DNA from: an uncultured Campylobacter sp.
GTDB taxonomy: Bacteria; Campylobacterota; Campylobacteria; Campylobacterales; Campylobacteraceae
NCBI RefSeq assembly: GCF_938002845.1
Contig: NZ_CALKZP010000039.1
Coordinates: forward strand, 1 to 63,668
Direction: 5' to 3'
DNA length: 63,668 nt
The position numbers and the translations under genes were made by a program. Position 1 is the stretch's first letter; each line of letters begins with the position of its first letter. The notes beneath the pieces are model-generated. The model was not told the origin of the DNA and searched no databases. It saw nothing but the letters and a program-made list of their open reading frames with translations. Positions 9,307 to 17,467 of this stretch are shown here, in pieces.

Positions 9307-10293
9307 CTACGCAAAGGGCAGAATTTTTTTGTAATTGCTCCACAGCTCGCTATCCTCGCCGAAATACGCGAGCAGCCCGCGCGCGTTGCGATCGAAAGGG
9401 TTGGGCTCTTTATGCAGCGCGATACGCTGCGACAGGCGCAGATCGTAGGTGTTATATATCGCAGAATACGGCACCGGAAAGTCCGAAGCGTAAAGCAGGC
9501 GCGAGTGCACGTCCGTTTGGCTTGCTAGATGCGGCAGGGCTTTCGCGCGCACCGGCGTCATCAGCGCCGAAACATCGGCGTAGAGGTTCTTGTGCGTGCG
9601 CAGAAGCGCCAGAAGCGCGAAATAATCGTGTCCGAAATTTCGCGGGCGGCGCGAGAGCGCACGAAAGATATGCGAATACTCGTAGTTAATCGCCATGTGC
9701 GCGCACACCGTCGTAACGCCCAGCTCAAGCGGCGCGTAGATCATCTCCAGCGCTTCGCAGCGGCGAGTGCTGGGCACCGAGCTTTCGTTGCCGACGTGGA
9801 TCACCAGCGGCAAGCCGAGCTTGGCGAGCTTTTCAAAATACGGCACGTAGCGGGGCAGCCTCGTATCCAGATCCCAATAATTTTGTAAAAATTTCGCTCC
9901 CTTAAATCCGAGCTCGAAGCAGCGATCGATCTCATCTAGCGCATCCGCTCGCTTCGGATTGATGCTAAAAAACGGTACGATGAGATCCGGGTTTTTTTGA
10001 TAAATTTCAAACACGCTGTCGTTGTCCGCACAGACGGTCTTATCGCGATGGATTAGCTCGCCCGCGTCGCTAAATTTAGCATCCACGCCGAAAAGCACCG
10101 CCTTTTTAACGTATTTTGAAGCTCTAAGCCCGCCGAGCAGAGCGTCCACATAGGCCTCGTATGGCTCTTTGATCGCGCGCGATACGTCTATGCCGAAGCG
10201 CCTGCCGAAAAGGCGCAGCGCGAGCCTGTCGTAAGGGCGATCGAAGCGCACCTCCTTGCTTAGCAGATGGACGTGAAAATCAAGCGTTTGCAT
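9307..10293 (-). CDS. Amidohydrolase-2 family metal-dependent hydrolase
   Basis: A 328-residue TIM-barrel hydrolase. It has the N-terminal metal-binding FHVHL (His7, His9), a VIHVGNE segment mid-protein and a C-terminal YASDFPVPY with the conserved metal or catalytic Asp, the layout of the Amidohydro_2 family (decarboxylases and lactonases). Reaction and substrate are not predictable. Expected in the cytoplasm. The ATG at 10293 follows AAGGATCC, a good ribosome site. It is a single-gene unit facing the frameshifted GNAT gene. Confidence 0.78.
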   Translation of the reverse strand: MQTLDFHVHLLSKEVRFDRPYDRLALRLFGRRFGIDVSRAIKEPYEAYVDALLGGLRASKYVKKAVLFGVDAKFSDAGELIHRDKTVCADNDSVFEIYQKNPDLIVPFFSINPKRADALDEIDRCFELGFKGAKFLQNYWDLDTRLPRYVPYFEKLAKLGLPLVIHVGNESSVPSTRRCEALEMIYAPLELGVTTVCAHMAINYEYSHIFRALSRRPRNFGHDYFALLALLRTHKNLYADVSALMTPVRAKALPHLASQTDVHSRLLYASDFPVPYSAIYNTYDLRLSQRIALHKEPNPFDRNARGLLAYFGEDSELWSNYKKILPFA

Positions 10294-10511
10294 CGGGGAT
10301 CCTTGGAAAAATTTTGCCGAGTTTATATCAAATTGCGGTAAATAGTTAGAATTTTAAATTTGGGTCTAAATTCACGTACCGCGCCCTGCCGCGCCTTTAA
10401 ATTTTAAAATTTAAACCTCGCCGCAAAAGCCGCTAATTGATATTTAATGCCGTTTTAAAGCTACGACGATATACTTGCGATTTGAAAAGCTATTTCAATT
10501 AAGGAGCGAAG

Positions 10512-10951
10512 ATGGAGTTTGAAATTTTAGAAAATTCCGCCGATTTTAAGCCTAGCGATCTGGATGAGATAATGATCGGGGTCGCTGGGATACGGAACAA
10601 AACGCAGCTTCCGTGCCGCCGCACGAGACATACAGGGTGTGGCGCACCTATGATTACGTGGCGATCGCCAAAACGCAGGGCAAGACCGTAGGGGTGCTGG
10701 AGGCGTTTTGCGACCGCGACAACTTCGCTACAAGCTATCTTTACTGCGTGATAGTTCATAAGGATTATCAAAGGCGCGGTATCGGCACGGCGCTCGTGAA
10801 TGCCTTTAATAAACGCTTTGCGCACACCACCACCTTTGTCGTGACCCCTCTGCATAAGGCTGAGGGTGCCGGAGAATTCCTACAAAAGTGCGGCTTTAAG
10901 GACGCGTCGGAGCACTTCACGGTTCATATGAGGAAGCGAAATTCGATCTAG
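10512..10951 (+). pseudogene. GNAT N-acetyltransferase, frameshifted near residue 24
   Basis: Translation from ATG 10512 (after AAGGAGCGAAG) gives MEFEILENSADFKPSD and continues to DEIMIGV at about 10583, then leaves frame. The remainder (WDTEQNAASVPP, then the acetyl-CoA loop YQRRGIGTAL and the C-terminus to 10951) lies in another frame that has no start of its own upstream of a TGA at 10565. Inserting one base near 10584 would restore the family signature VGW and one intact gene of about 147 codons. Either the gene is inactivated or a base is missing from the assembly. A shorter product from GTG 10613 would lack the first strand and helix. Substrate unknown. Confidence 0.72.
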
Positions 10952-11025
10952 CGGGCGTAAATTTTAAAATTTTATCGAGCTTTAGCTCTAAAACGGTTGG
11001 AATTTTAAATTTAGCTATGAGCTGC

Positions 11026-11031
11026 TATAAT
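11026..11031 (+). promoter_or_regulatory. -10 box of the toxin-antitoxin pair
   Basis: TATAAT, 23 bases upstream of the antitoxin ATG, giving a very short leader with AAGGAG close to the start. Confidence 0.6.
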
Positions 11032-11053
11032 CGCTAAAATTTAAGGAGCCAAA

Positions 11054-11305
11054 ATGATCACTATGCAGATCCAAAGCGGCGTCGATCGCGATACTCTCGA
11101 AACTTTTAAGAAACTTTTTTTAAAAATCGATCCCTCCGCGCAGATCACTCTAAGCGGCGAGAAAAGCTTAGAAACGATTTTATCGGAATTTAGATCAGGC
11201 GAAAGTTACGACGAGATAAAAAACGGAATGGATGCGGACTTAAAATCATACGCAAACGGCGATCTAAGCGGCTTTGAGGAGCTAGGCAAGGGCTGGAAAA
11301 ATTGA
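11054..11305 (+). CDS. Antitoxin of a type II toxin-antitoxin pair
   Basis: A small acidic 83-residue protein with no membrane segment. Its start (ATG after AAGGAGCC) is close to a TATAAT, and its stop overlaps the start of the RelE/ParE-like gene (TTGA). Size, charge, order and coupling are those of an antitoxin that binds and neutralises the downstream toxin. I do not recognise the DNA-binding fold. The middle, with the residues SLETILSEFRSGESYDEIKN, looks helical. Confidence 0.68.
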   Translation: MITMQIQSGVDRDTLETFKKLFLKIDPSAQITLSGEKSLETILSEFRSGESYDEIKNGMDADLKSYANGDLSGFEELGKGWKN

Positions 11306-11583
11306 AAATAATCCAGTCTAAAAGATTTCGCGCGCAGCTTAGCAAGATCGTAGAATTTATCGCAGAGCGCTCGGGGGATGCGGCAGAAAATTTTAAAAAC
11401 GAGCTTTTTGCGCGAGCAGGCAAGCTTGGCTTTATGCCGTATAAATTTCGTAGATCAAAAAGCTTTGACGATGATAGAATTAGAGATTTCATATTCAAGG
11501 GTTTCGTAATCCCATATCTAATAGATGAACCCAACGATACGATCGTTATCCTAGCGATATTTAAGCAAAATCTATTGAGATAG
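11302..11583 (+). CDS. RelE/ParE-superfamily toxin
   Basis: A 93-residue basic protein with the RelE/ParE pattern. The N-terminus is KIIQSKRFRAQLSKIVEFIAER (strand, then two helices), there is a mid-protein FMPYKFRRSKSF, and the terminal strands are VIPYLIDE and IVILAIFKQ. Family members cut ribosome-bound mRNA (RelE) or poison gyrase (ParE), and sequence does not say which. It starts with TTG 11302 inside the antitoxin stop, so production depends on antitoxin translation. Confidence 0.78.
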   Translation: MKIIQSKRFRAQLSKIVEFIAERSGDAAENFKNELFARAGKLGFMPYKFRRSKSFDDDRIRDFIFKGFVIPYLIDEPNDTIVILAIFKQNLLR

Positions 11584-11772
11584 CTTGACGCTTATTTAAA
11601 AACATCCGCGTTTAAAATTCCGCGCTCCGTTTATTAAAATTACTTATTCGCCGCCGCAGTAGCGCCAAAGAAATCAACCGCTCGTCCCCGCTAAATCACC
11701 GCATATTCGCGCGCGGCGCCGTAAATTCTAATTTTACGCATATCGCGCGGCATACAAAAACAACTCCGCTTG

Positions 11773-11781
11773 CCCCCCCCC
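11773..11781 (+). repeat. Poly-C tract (C9) upstream of the MATE gene
   Basis: Nine consecutive C in the intergenic region, 33 bases upstream of the TACAAT -10 box of the MATE gene. In Campylobacter, G/C tracts of 8 or more are known hot spots of slipped-strand mutation. Confidence 0.9.
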
Positions 11782-11813
11782 TGCGCAAAAGCAAACCTAA
11801 AAGATTTTTCGGC

Positions 11814-11819
11814 TACAAT
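11814..11819 (+). promoter_or_regulatory. -10 box for the MATE gene
   Basis: TACAAT, 22 bases upstream of the ATG at 11842, in the context TTTTTCGGCTACAATTT. Confidence 0.5.
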
Positions 11820-11841
11820 TTCCCCCAAATAAAGGCAAAAT

Positions 11842-13164
11842 ATGAAAGAAATCTCGCTGCTAAGGCTCTCGCTCGCAATCTACGTCGATATGTTTTTGCG
11901 CCTAGTAACCACGTTTATCAACACCTACATGATTTCGCGTGTGGACGTCTCGCTAGTAGGCGCTCTTGGGGCGGGCAACGAGATATTTTTGCTCTTCGTC
12001 ACCGTTTTCGGCTTCCTCGCCGTGGGCTGCTCAGTACTCGTAGCGCAGGCGCTGGGGGCGAAAAACAAAGTCCTAGCCATGTGCGCGATCCACACGAGCA
12101 TCGCATTCAACGCGCTAGTGGGGCTTTGCAGCGGTGTTTTCGTCTTTAGCTGCGCGCCGTTTTTGCTGCACGCGCTGCAGGTGCCCGCCGAGCTTTTGAG
12201 CGAAAGCGCGATCTATCTTAAGGTCATCAGCATCGTCTTTGCGATAGACGCCGTCGCGATCGTGCTTAGCGCCATCGTGCGCGTTTACGGATACGCAAAT
12301 TTCATTATCGCGGTCTCCGTGGTGATGAATCTAGTAACTCTCGCGGGCAACTACGTTGTATTATTTAGGCCGTTCGGACTGCCGTACTACGGGCTTGAAG
12401 GCATCGGCGTAAGCACCATCGCAGGGCGCATGATCGGCGTATGTTTATTCTTCCTCATCATCACGAAGGTGCTAAAGATAAAATTTTACCTCACGATGTT
12501 TTTAAAGATCCAGTTCGCTACGCTGCGCAAAATTCTATCCGTAGGGCTTCCGAGCGCGGGCGAAAACATGCTGTGGATCGTGCAGTATCTGGTCGCATTC
12601 GCCTTCGTCGCGAGCATGGGCGAGGCGAGCCTTACCGTGCAGACGATCTATTTTCAAATTTCATCATTCATCTTCTTCGGCGGAAGCGCGATCAGTATGG
12701 CAAACGAAGTGATCGTAGGCCGCCTCGTAGGCGCCGCCAAGCCGCAGGAGGCGTATAGGCATACATTTACCGCGCTGCGCTTTGGGCTTGGAGCGACGGC
12801 GCTTTTCGTCGCGATAGTGTTTTTAGCGCGCGAGCAGATCATGGAGATGTTGAGCTTAAACGAGGCGCACAAGCAGGTCATGCGGCCGCTTTTTTACCTC
12901 ACGCTGGGACTTGAGTTCGGACGGACGCTTAATATCGTGTTCGTAAACGCCCTGCGCGCAAGCGGCGACGCGAGGTTTCCCTTTGCGATGGGCGTGATCT
13001 TTATGTGGGGTGTCTCGATCCCCGTGGGCTGGCTTTTGGGTATCCATTTGGGATATGGAATTTTGGGCGTTTGGATCGGGTTTTTCTGCGACGAGTGGCT
13101 GCGCGGCAGCGCGAATACGGCGCGATGGATAAGTAAAAAATGGCAGAGCAAAAAGTTAGTCTAA
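11842..13164 (+). CDS. MATE-family multidrug/Na+ antiporter
   Basis: A 440-residue polytopic protein with about 12 hydrophobic segments in two six-helix halves. It has the MATE landmarks QALGAKNK after the second helix and VGRLVGAAKPQEA in the second half, each a G-A-rich loop found in NorM/DinF-type transporters. It should export drugs or organic cations from the cytoplasm in exchange for Na+ or H+. The gene overlaps the YgjP-like gene by 25 bp. A C9 tract lies upstream of the promoter, so expression could switch by slippage. Confidence 0.9.
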   Translation: MKEISLLRLSLAIYVDMFLRLVTTFINTYMISRVDVSLVGALGAGNEIFLLFVTVFGFLAVGCSVLVAQALGAKNKVLAMCAIHTSIAFNALVGLCSGVFVFSCAPFLLHALQVPAELLSESAIYLKVISIVFAIDAVAIVLSAIVRVYGYANFIIAVSVVMNLVTLAGNYVVLFRPFGLPYYGLEGIGVSTIAGRMIGVCLFFLIITKVLKIKFYLTMFLKIQFATLRKILSVGLPSAGENMLWIVQYLVAFAFVASMGEASLTVQTIYFQISSFIFFGGSAISMANEVIVGRLVGAAKPQEAYRHTFTALRFGLGATALFVAIVFLAREQIMEMLSLNEAHKQVMRPLFYLTLGLEFGRTLNIVFVNALRASGDARFPFAMGVIFMWGVSIPVGWLLGIHLGYGILGVWIGFFCDEWLRGSANTARWISKKWQSKKLV

Positions 13165-14555
13165 ATTTACTGGGCCTGCCGATCAGTCTGCGTTTTAAGC
13201 GGATGAAATACGCGCGCATCCGCATTAGCAAGGACTGCGAAATCAGCGTGAGCGTACCGCGCTCCTACACTGCGGCGCAAGCGAAAGACTTCATCCTAAA
13301 GCACGAAAGCTGGATCCGCCGGACGCTAGAGCGGCTGCGAAGCAAACTTTTAGCAAGCGACGAGGTTAGAATTTTAGGCAAAATTTACAAGCTGAAATTT
13401 AGCCGCGAGGCTGAGCTCAGTACAAACTGCGGCGCGAATAAAAATTTAGACAATGGCGGCACGCGAGGCTGGGTGAACTGGGCGAATGACGATACGAATA
13501 GTCACGCGGGCAGCGTAAATTCAGCTCATTTACAAAGCGGCGCAGGCATAAGCGGTAGCAGTACAGGCGGCTATGTGGGCGGCAGCGCAAATAACGGCAC
13601 GGGCGGCATGAATTACGGTGCGGGCGGCGGCACGGCAAGTGAAATTTTAAAATTTCACTCGGGCGAGTGCGCCTCGCAAAATGGCGCGGCGAGCGAGAAT
13701 TTGAAATTTGACCTACCTGGCGATGCGGCGCAGGGGCTAGCGCAACAGAGCGGAGTGCGACAAAGCGGCGGATTTATAGATACAGCCGCGCAAAATGTTT
13801 TCGAGCAATCCTGCGGCGAGATTTTTAAATTTCACTCGGACGGGTGCGACCTGCAAAATGGGGATTTGGAATTTAATCTCGCACGAGAGGACGCAAGCCT
13901 GAAAGGCGGCGAAAATTTTAAATTTAATCCTACCGCAAAGGGCAAAATTTTAAAATTTGACCCTGCCGTAAGGGATGGAATTTCAAATTTTAAACCCGTT
14001 GCAAGCGGAGAAATTTCAAATTTTAGCTCTGTCGTGAGTGAAGAAATTTCGGTCTCGGGCGAAAAAATTTCAAAATCCGCGAGCGAAAACGTGCCGCAAA
14101 ATGTAGCACAAAGCACGCAAGCGGCAGAAATCGAGTGCGACGAGCCCGATTTTACGATCAAAAATTTTATCCAAAGCTCTAAATTTAAAGATAAAATTTT
14201 TATCTCACGAGACGTGATCTTTTGCGAGAGCGAGGGTGAGTTTACGGCGTTTAAAAAGGCCTTTGCGCTTGAGCTTTACCTACGCTATATCGAGAAATTT
14301 TCCCCGCGAATAGGTCGCAAAATCGCGCGCGTACGGGTGCGCAAAATGCATACGCGCTGGGGCAGCTGCAACCACGCCAAGGGCTATCTCAACTTCTCGC
14401 TAAGCCTGATAGAGCGGGATCCGCGCTTCGTCGAATACGTCGTGCTGCACGAGCTCGCGCACCTCATCCATGCAAACCACGGAGCGGATTTTTACGCGCT
14501 CATCGCGCAGATCATGCCCGATTTTAGAGCACGTATCAAGCTAGGCAAGGGCTAG
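13140..14555 (+). CDS. YgjP-type (WGSC/HELAH) metallopeptidase with a ~250-residue insertion
   Basis: The N-terminal ~93 residues and the C-terminal ~125 residues match the YgjP/DUF45 metallopeptidase family. The C-terminal part has HTRWGSCN, then VVLHELAHLIHANHGADF, with the zinc HExxH and third His. Family members are about 230 residues, whereas this one is 471. Residues ~94-345 are low-complexity: a Gly/Ser/Asn-rich part, then repeated units such as KFHSGECASQNG / KFHSDGCDLQNG and ENFKFNP / ILKFDP / ISNFKP. The KF/NF pairs are encoded by AAATTT-type DNA identical in style to the spacers. The reading frame is intact, and the zinc core is complete, so the enzyme may still work. It overlaps the MATE gene. 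Confidence 0.85.
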   Translation: MAEQKVSLNLLGLPISLRFKRMKYARIRISKDCEISVSVPRSYTAAQAKDFILKHESWIRRTLERLRSKLLASDEVRILGKIYKLKFSREAELSTNCGANKNLDNGGTRGWVNWANDDTNSHAGSVNSAHLQSGAGISGSSTGGYVGGSANNGTGGMNYGAGGGTASEILKFHSGECASQNGAASENLKFDLPGDAAQGLAQQSGVRQSGGFIDTAAQNVFEQSCGEIFKFHSDGCDLQNGDLEFNLAREDASLKGGENFKFNPTAKGKILKFDPAVRDGISNFKPVASGEISNFSSVVSEEISVSGEKISKSASENVPQNVAQSTQAAEIECDEPDFTIKNFIQSSKFKDKIFISRDVIFCESEGEFTAFKKAFALELYLRYIEKFSPRIGRKIARVRVRKMHTRWGSCNHAKGYLNFSLSLIERDPRFVEYVVLHELAHLIHANHGADFYALIAQIMPDFRARIKLGKG

Positions 14556-14730
14556 TTCGCGAACGGGGCGCTCGTTTAAATTTCACGCCGCTGCGTCGCG
14601 GTTCTTGCCGCAGTCGATAAATTTCAACCGATCTTTCACTCCTCTTTCGCCCCGCCGTAGCCGCGCAACCCGCCCGAACTCGTGCGATACAGGCGAAGTA
14701 AAATTTCGCAAATTTTCTCGGGCCAAAACG

Positions 14731-15171
14731 CTAATCTAAAGCCGCAAATTCCACGTATTTCTCCATGGCAACCAGCAGAAGCCAGCGCGCGGTAGGGCTG
14801 AAAAAATAGTGGTGTTCGGGGACCTGCTCCATTATAAATTTTAAAAAATCGTGAAAGTATTCGGGCACAAATTTAACCTCGGCGCTCGTTAGACTATCGC
14901 CCAGATAGTAGATTTCGCCGCTCAAAATCCTCGCTTTTACCGCGGGGTTTGCGTCTATGAAGCTCTTAGCATCAGCAAAGCTCAGGCAGTCCGCGGTCGC
15001 GTAATCTTTCAAACCCCGCAAGACGGGCTTGGAGCCGATGAAGGCGAAATTTTCTTCTATAAATTTTACTCCGCCCTCGCTCACCTGCCAGCGATCGCCC
15101 AAGCTCGATAAAAACGCAAACATCTCATCATCTGCGGATCTGAAATTCGCAGGTCCGTTCTTGCGATCCAT
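14731..15171 (-). CDS. Hypothetical protein
   Basis: A 146-residue soluble protein, not recognised. The ATG at 15171 follows AAGGACGAAA, a good ribosome site, and composition is coding-like. No signal peptide, membrane segment or metal motif apart from a HHYF near residue 122. It stands alone between the YgjP-like gene and dnaJ, on the same strand as dnaJ. Confidence 0.65.
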   Translation of the reverse strand: MDRKNGPANFRSADDEMFAFLSSLGDRWQVSEGGVKFIEENFAFIGSKPVLRGLKDYATADCLSFADAKSFIDANPAVKARILSGEIYYLGDSLTSAEVKFVPEYFHDFLKFIMEQVPEHHYFFSPTARWLLLVAMEKYVEFAALD

Positions 15172-15530
15172 TTTCGTCCTTTTTAAATTTGTAGTCGCTT
15201 TTACGGCGCGCGAACCGCTCCGAGCCTTCGTTTAACGTCGCAGTAGCATTCAAAGACCGCCGCACGCGGATAAAATTCTACTCGCAAGCATTGCCCTATA
15301 AAGTCGCCGCGCAGTGTTTATAGCGATCAGACAGACGACGCTTGGCAAACGGCAGCTAAACGATAGGCGCTAATCACATGAAGCAGTGAGCGAAGATCAA
15401 GCAAGCTACGATCAAATGAACTACGGCTAGCGAGCGACCAAACAAGCAGCGGGGAGAGCCAAACAGGCAGCGGCTAAATTTAAAATTCCGCAGCCCGCCA
15501 AGCTAAAGTTTAAACAATCGCCGCGCAAAA
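15172..15530. other. Gene-free spacer
   Basis: No gene seen. It includes loosely repeated words (GATCAA, CAAACAAGCAGCGG / CAAACAGGCAGCGG at about 15438-15473) and ends in the 10-bp tandem repeat next to dnaJ. Confidence 0.6.
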
Positions 15531-15574
15531 CAGATCAAGGCAGATCAAGGCAAATCAAGGCAAATCAAGGCAAA
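15531..15574. repeat. 10-bp tandem repeat abutting the dnaJ stop codon
   Basis: Four and a half copies of CARATCAAGG: two of CAGATCAAGG then two of CAAATCAAGG and a partial copy. The array ends at the base before the dnaJ stop codon, so slippage would change the 3' end of the dnaJ transcript but not the protein. Confidence 0.9.
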
Positions 15575-16666
15575 TTACTTGAAAAAATTCTTGATTTTAT
15601 CGAGTATCCCCTCGTCGTCTCCGCCCTTACTGCCGAAGCTTTCTTGAAGCTCGCGCAAAAGCGCCTCTTGCTTCTCGTTTAATTTTTTAGGGGTTTGGAC
15701 GTTTACCTGCACGATCAGATCGCCGTTTTTCTTGGTGCGGATATTCGGCGCGCCCTCACCGTAGATCGTGAAGCGCTGCTTGTCCTTCGTGCCTACTTTT
15801 AGTTTCAGCTCCGCCTTGCCGCGCGGCGTCGGCACCTCGATGCTCTCGCCCAAAATCGCCTGCGTGAAAAACACCGGCACCTCGATATACAGGTCGTCTC
15901 CGTCGCGCAGGAAGTGGCTATCCTCCTTCACGCGCACTATCACGTACAGATCCCCGATCTCGCCGGTTTTAGAAACGTTGCCCTTGCCGCTTAGGCGCAC
16001 GCGCTGTCCGTCGTCGATACCTGCGGGAATGTCAAATTTAAGGCTCACGTCCTCCTCGGTAAAGCCCTTGCCGCCGCAATCCTTACACCTGTCTTTTACG
16101 ATCTCGCCCGTGCCGCCGCATTCGGAGCAGCTTTGGATGAAGCTCATATATCCGCGCCTTACAGCGACGCGCCCCGTGCCGCCGCAAGCGGAGCAAGTGT
16201 GCTTCTTTTTATCCTTCGAGCCGGTGGCGTCGCAGGTGGAGCACGGCTTTTTGATCTTGTATTTTATCTCCTTGTGAACGCCCTCTAAAGCCTCTTTAAA
16301 CTCCAGCGTTACGGCCAGCTCGGTATCTATGCCGTATGGATCGCTAGGGCGTGAGCGACCGCCTCCGCCAAATGCTTGCTCGAAAAAATCGCCGAAAATG
16401 GAGCCGAAATCAAACCCTCCGCCGCTCGCGCCGCCGTATGCGCCGCTGATGCCCTCTTTGCCGTAGCGATCATACATCCTGCGCTTTTGATCGTCGCTTA
16501 AAATTTGATACGCTTCGTTGATCTTTTTAAATTTCTCCTCCGACTCCTTGTCGCCTTGGTTGCGGTCGGGGTGGAATTGCAAAGCGAGCTTTCGAAACGC
16601 CTTTTTTATCGTCTCGGCGTCGGCATCGCGCGCCACGCCTAAAATTTCATAATAATCTTCTTCCAC
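15575..16666 (-). CDS. dnaJ: Chaperone DnaJ
   Basis: A 363-residue type I DnaJ, the co-chaperone that delivers unfolded protein to DnaK and stimulates its ATPase. The J domain has HPD at 32-34. A Gly/Phe-rich region follows (about 75-110), then four zinc-binding repeats (CSTCDATG, CSACGGTG, CSECGGTG, CKDCGGKG) and the C-terminal substrate-binding domain. The ATG at 16666 follows AAGGAG. Its neighbour across the divergent promoter is racR, as in C. jejuni. Confidence 0.97.
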   Translation of the reverse strand: MEEDYYEILGVARDADAETIKKAFRKLALQFHPDRNQGDKESEEKFKKINEAYQILSDDQKRRMYDRYGKEGISGAYGGASGGGFDFGSIFGDFFEQAFGGGGRSRPSDPYGIDTELAVTLEFKEALEGVHKEIKYKIKKPCSTCDATGSKDKKKHTCSACGGTGRVAVRRGYMSFIQSCSECGGTGEIVKDRCKDCGGKGFTEEDVSLKFDIPAGIDDGQRVRLSGKGNVSKTGEIGDLYVIVRVKEDSHFLRDGDDLYIEVPVFFTQAILGESIEVPTPRGKAELKLKVGTKDKQRFTIYGEGAPNIRTKKNGDLIVQVNVQTPKKLNEKQEALLRELQESFGSKGGDDEGILDKIKNFFK

Positions 16667-16723
16667 GAAATTCTCCTTGAACTATACAAAAGGGGCAATT
16701 TTATCTAAATTTAATAAAACGCA

Positions 16724-16738
16724 AGTTAAGACTTAACT
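16724..16738. promoter_or_regulatory. Palindromic operator candidate between dnaJ and racR
   Basis: A perfect 15-bp palindrome AGTTAAGACTTAACT, ten bases upstream of the racR -10 and within the dnaJ promoter region. It is neither CIRCE (HrcA) nor HAIR (HspR). A site for RacR itself or another dimeric regulator is possible. Confidence 0.55.
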
Positions 16739-16747
16739 ATTTTTATG

Positions 16748-16753
16748 TATAAT
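16748..16753 (+). promoter_or_regulatory. -10 box of racRS-recR
   Basis: TATAAT in TTTTTATGTATAATGC, 43 bases upstream of the racR ATG. Confidence 0.65.
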
Positions 16754-16795
16754 GCAATATTTAAAATTTCAAATCAACGATGCAAAGGATAAAAA

Positions 16796-17467
16796 ATGAT
16801 AAATGTATTGATGATAGAAGACGACAGCGAGTTTGCACAGCTTCTAACCGAATATCTGGCTAAATTTAACATCCAAGTTACAAACTTTGAAGACCCGTAT
16901 CTGGGCATTAGCGCTGGGATCAAAAACTACGATCTGCTGATTTTAGATCTTACGCTTCCTGGGATGGACGGACTTGAGGTCTGCAAAGAGATCCGCGAGA
17001 AATACGACATTCCGATCATTATCAGCTCGGCTAGAAGCGACGTAAGCGATCGCGTCGTAGGCCTTCAGATCGGCGCGGACGATTATCTACCGAAGCCTTA
17101 TGATCCAAAAGAGATGCACGCGCGCATCATGAGCTTAATTCGCCGCTACAAAAAAGCCAGCGAAAAGGAAGAAACCGCCACAGATAGCGTATTTCGTATC
17201 GACGACAAGCGCCATGAAATTTACTTCGGCGAAGAGTCGCTCGTGCTAACGCCTGCGGAGTATGAAATTTTAGAATACCTCATCAAGCAGCATAGCTTTT
17301 CGGTATCTCGCGAGCAGCTCGTATACCATTGCAAGAGCCTAAAAGATAAGGACTCAAAGAGCCTAGACGTCATCATCGGGCGCCTACGCACCAAGATCGG
17401 CGACAGTTCCAAAGCGCCTAAGCATATCTTTTCGGTTCGCGGTATCGGCTACAAGCTCATCGGATGA
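16796..17467 (+). CDS. racR: OmpR-family response regulator RacR
   Basis: A 223-residue two-component regulator. The receiver domain has acidic residues EDD (8-10), phospho-acceptor Asp51 (LILDLTLPGMDG) and Lys in LPKPYD. The C-terminal winged helix has the OmpR-type RGIGYKL end. The order dnaJ (divergent)-racR-racS-recR is that of C. jejuni, where RacRS is a temperature- and respiration-linked system, and that synteny is the basis for the name. ATG 16796 follows AAAGGATAAA. The gene overlaps racS by 4 bp. Confidence 0.9.
   Translation: MINVLMIEDDSEFAQLLTEYLAKFNIQVTNFEDPYLGISAGIKNYDLLILDLTLPGMDGLEVCKEIREKYDIPIIISSARSDVSDRVVGLQIGADDYLPKPYDPKEMHARIMSLIRRYKKASEKEETATDSVFRIDDKRHEIYFGEESLVLTPAEYEILEYLIKQHSFSVSREQLVYHCKSLKDKDSKSLDVIIGRLRTKIGDSSKAPKHIFSVRGIGYKLIG

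Noticed and set aside
9029..9528. Plus-strand frames of 101 and 148 codons
   Set aside because: They overlap the minus-strand amidohydrolase end or spacer and show repetitive EFAEF/EFCEL-type translation of RAATTY DNA.
12441..12758. 105-codon plus-strand frame inside the MATE gene
   Set aside because: Overlaps the well-supported transporter frame, Arg-rich shadow composition, no start signal.
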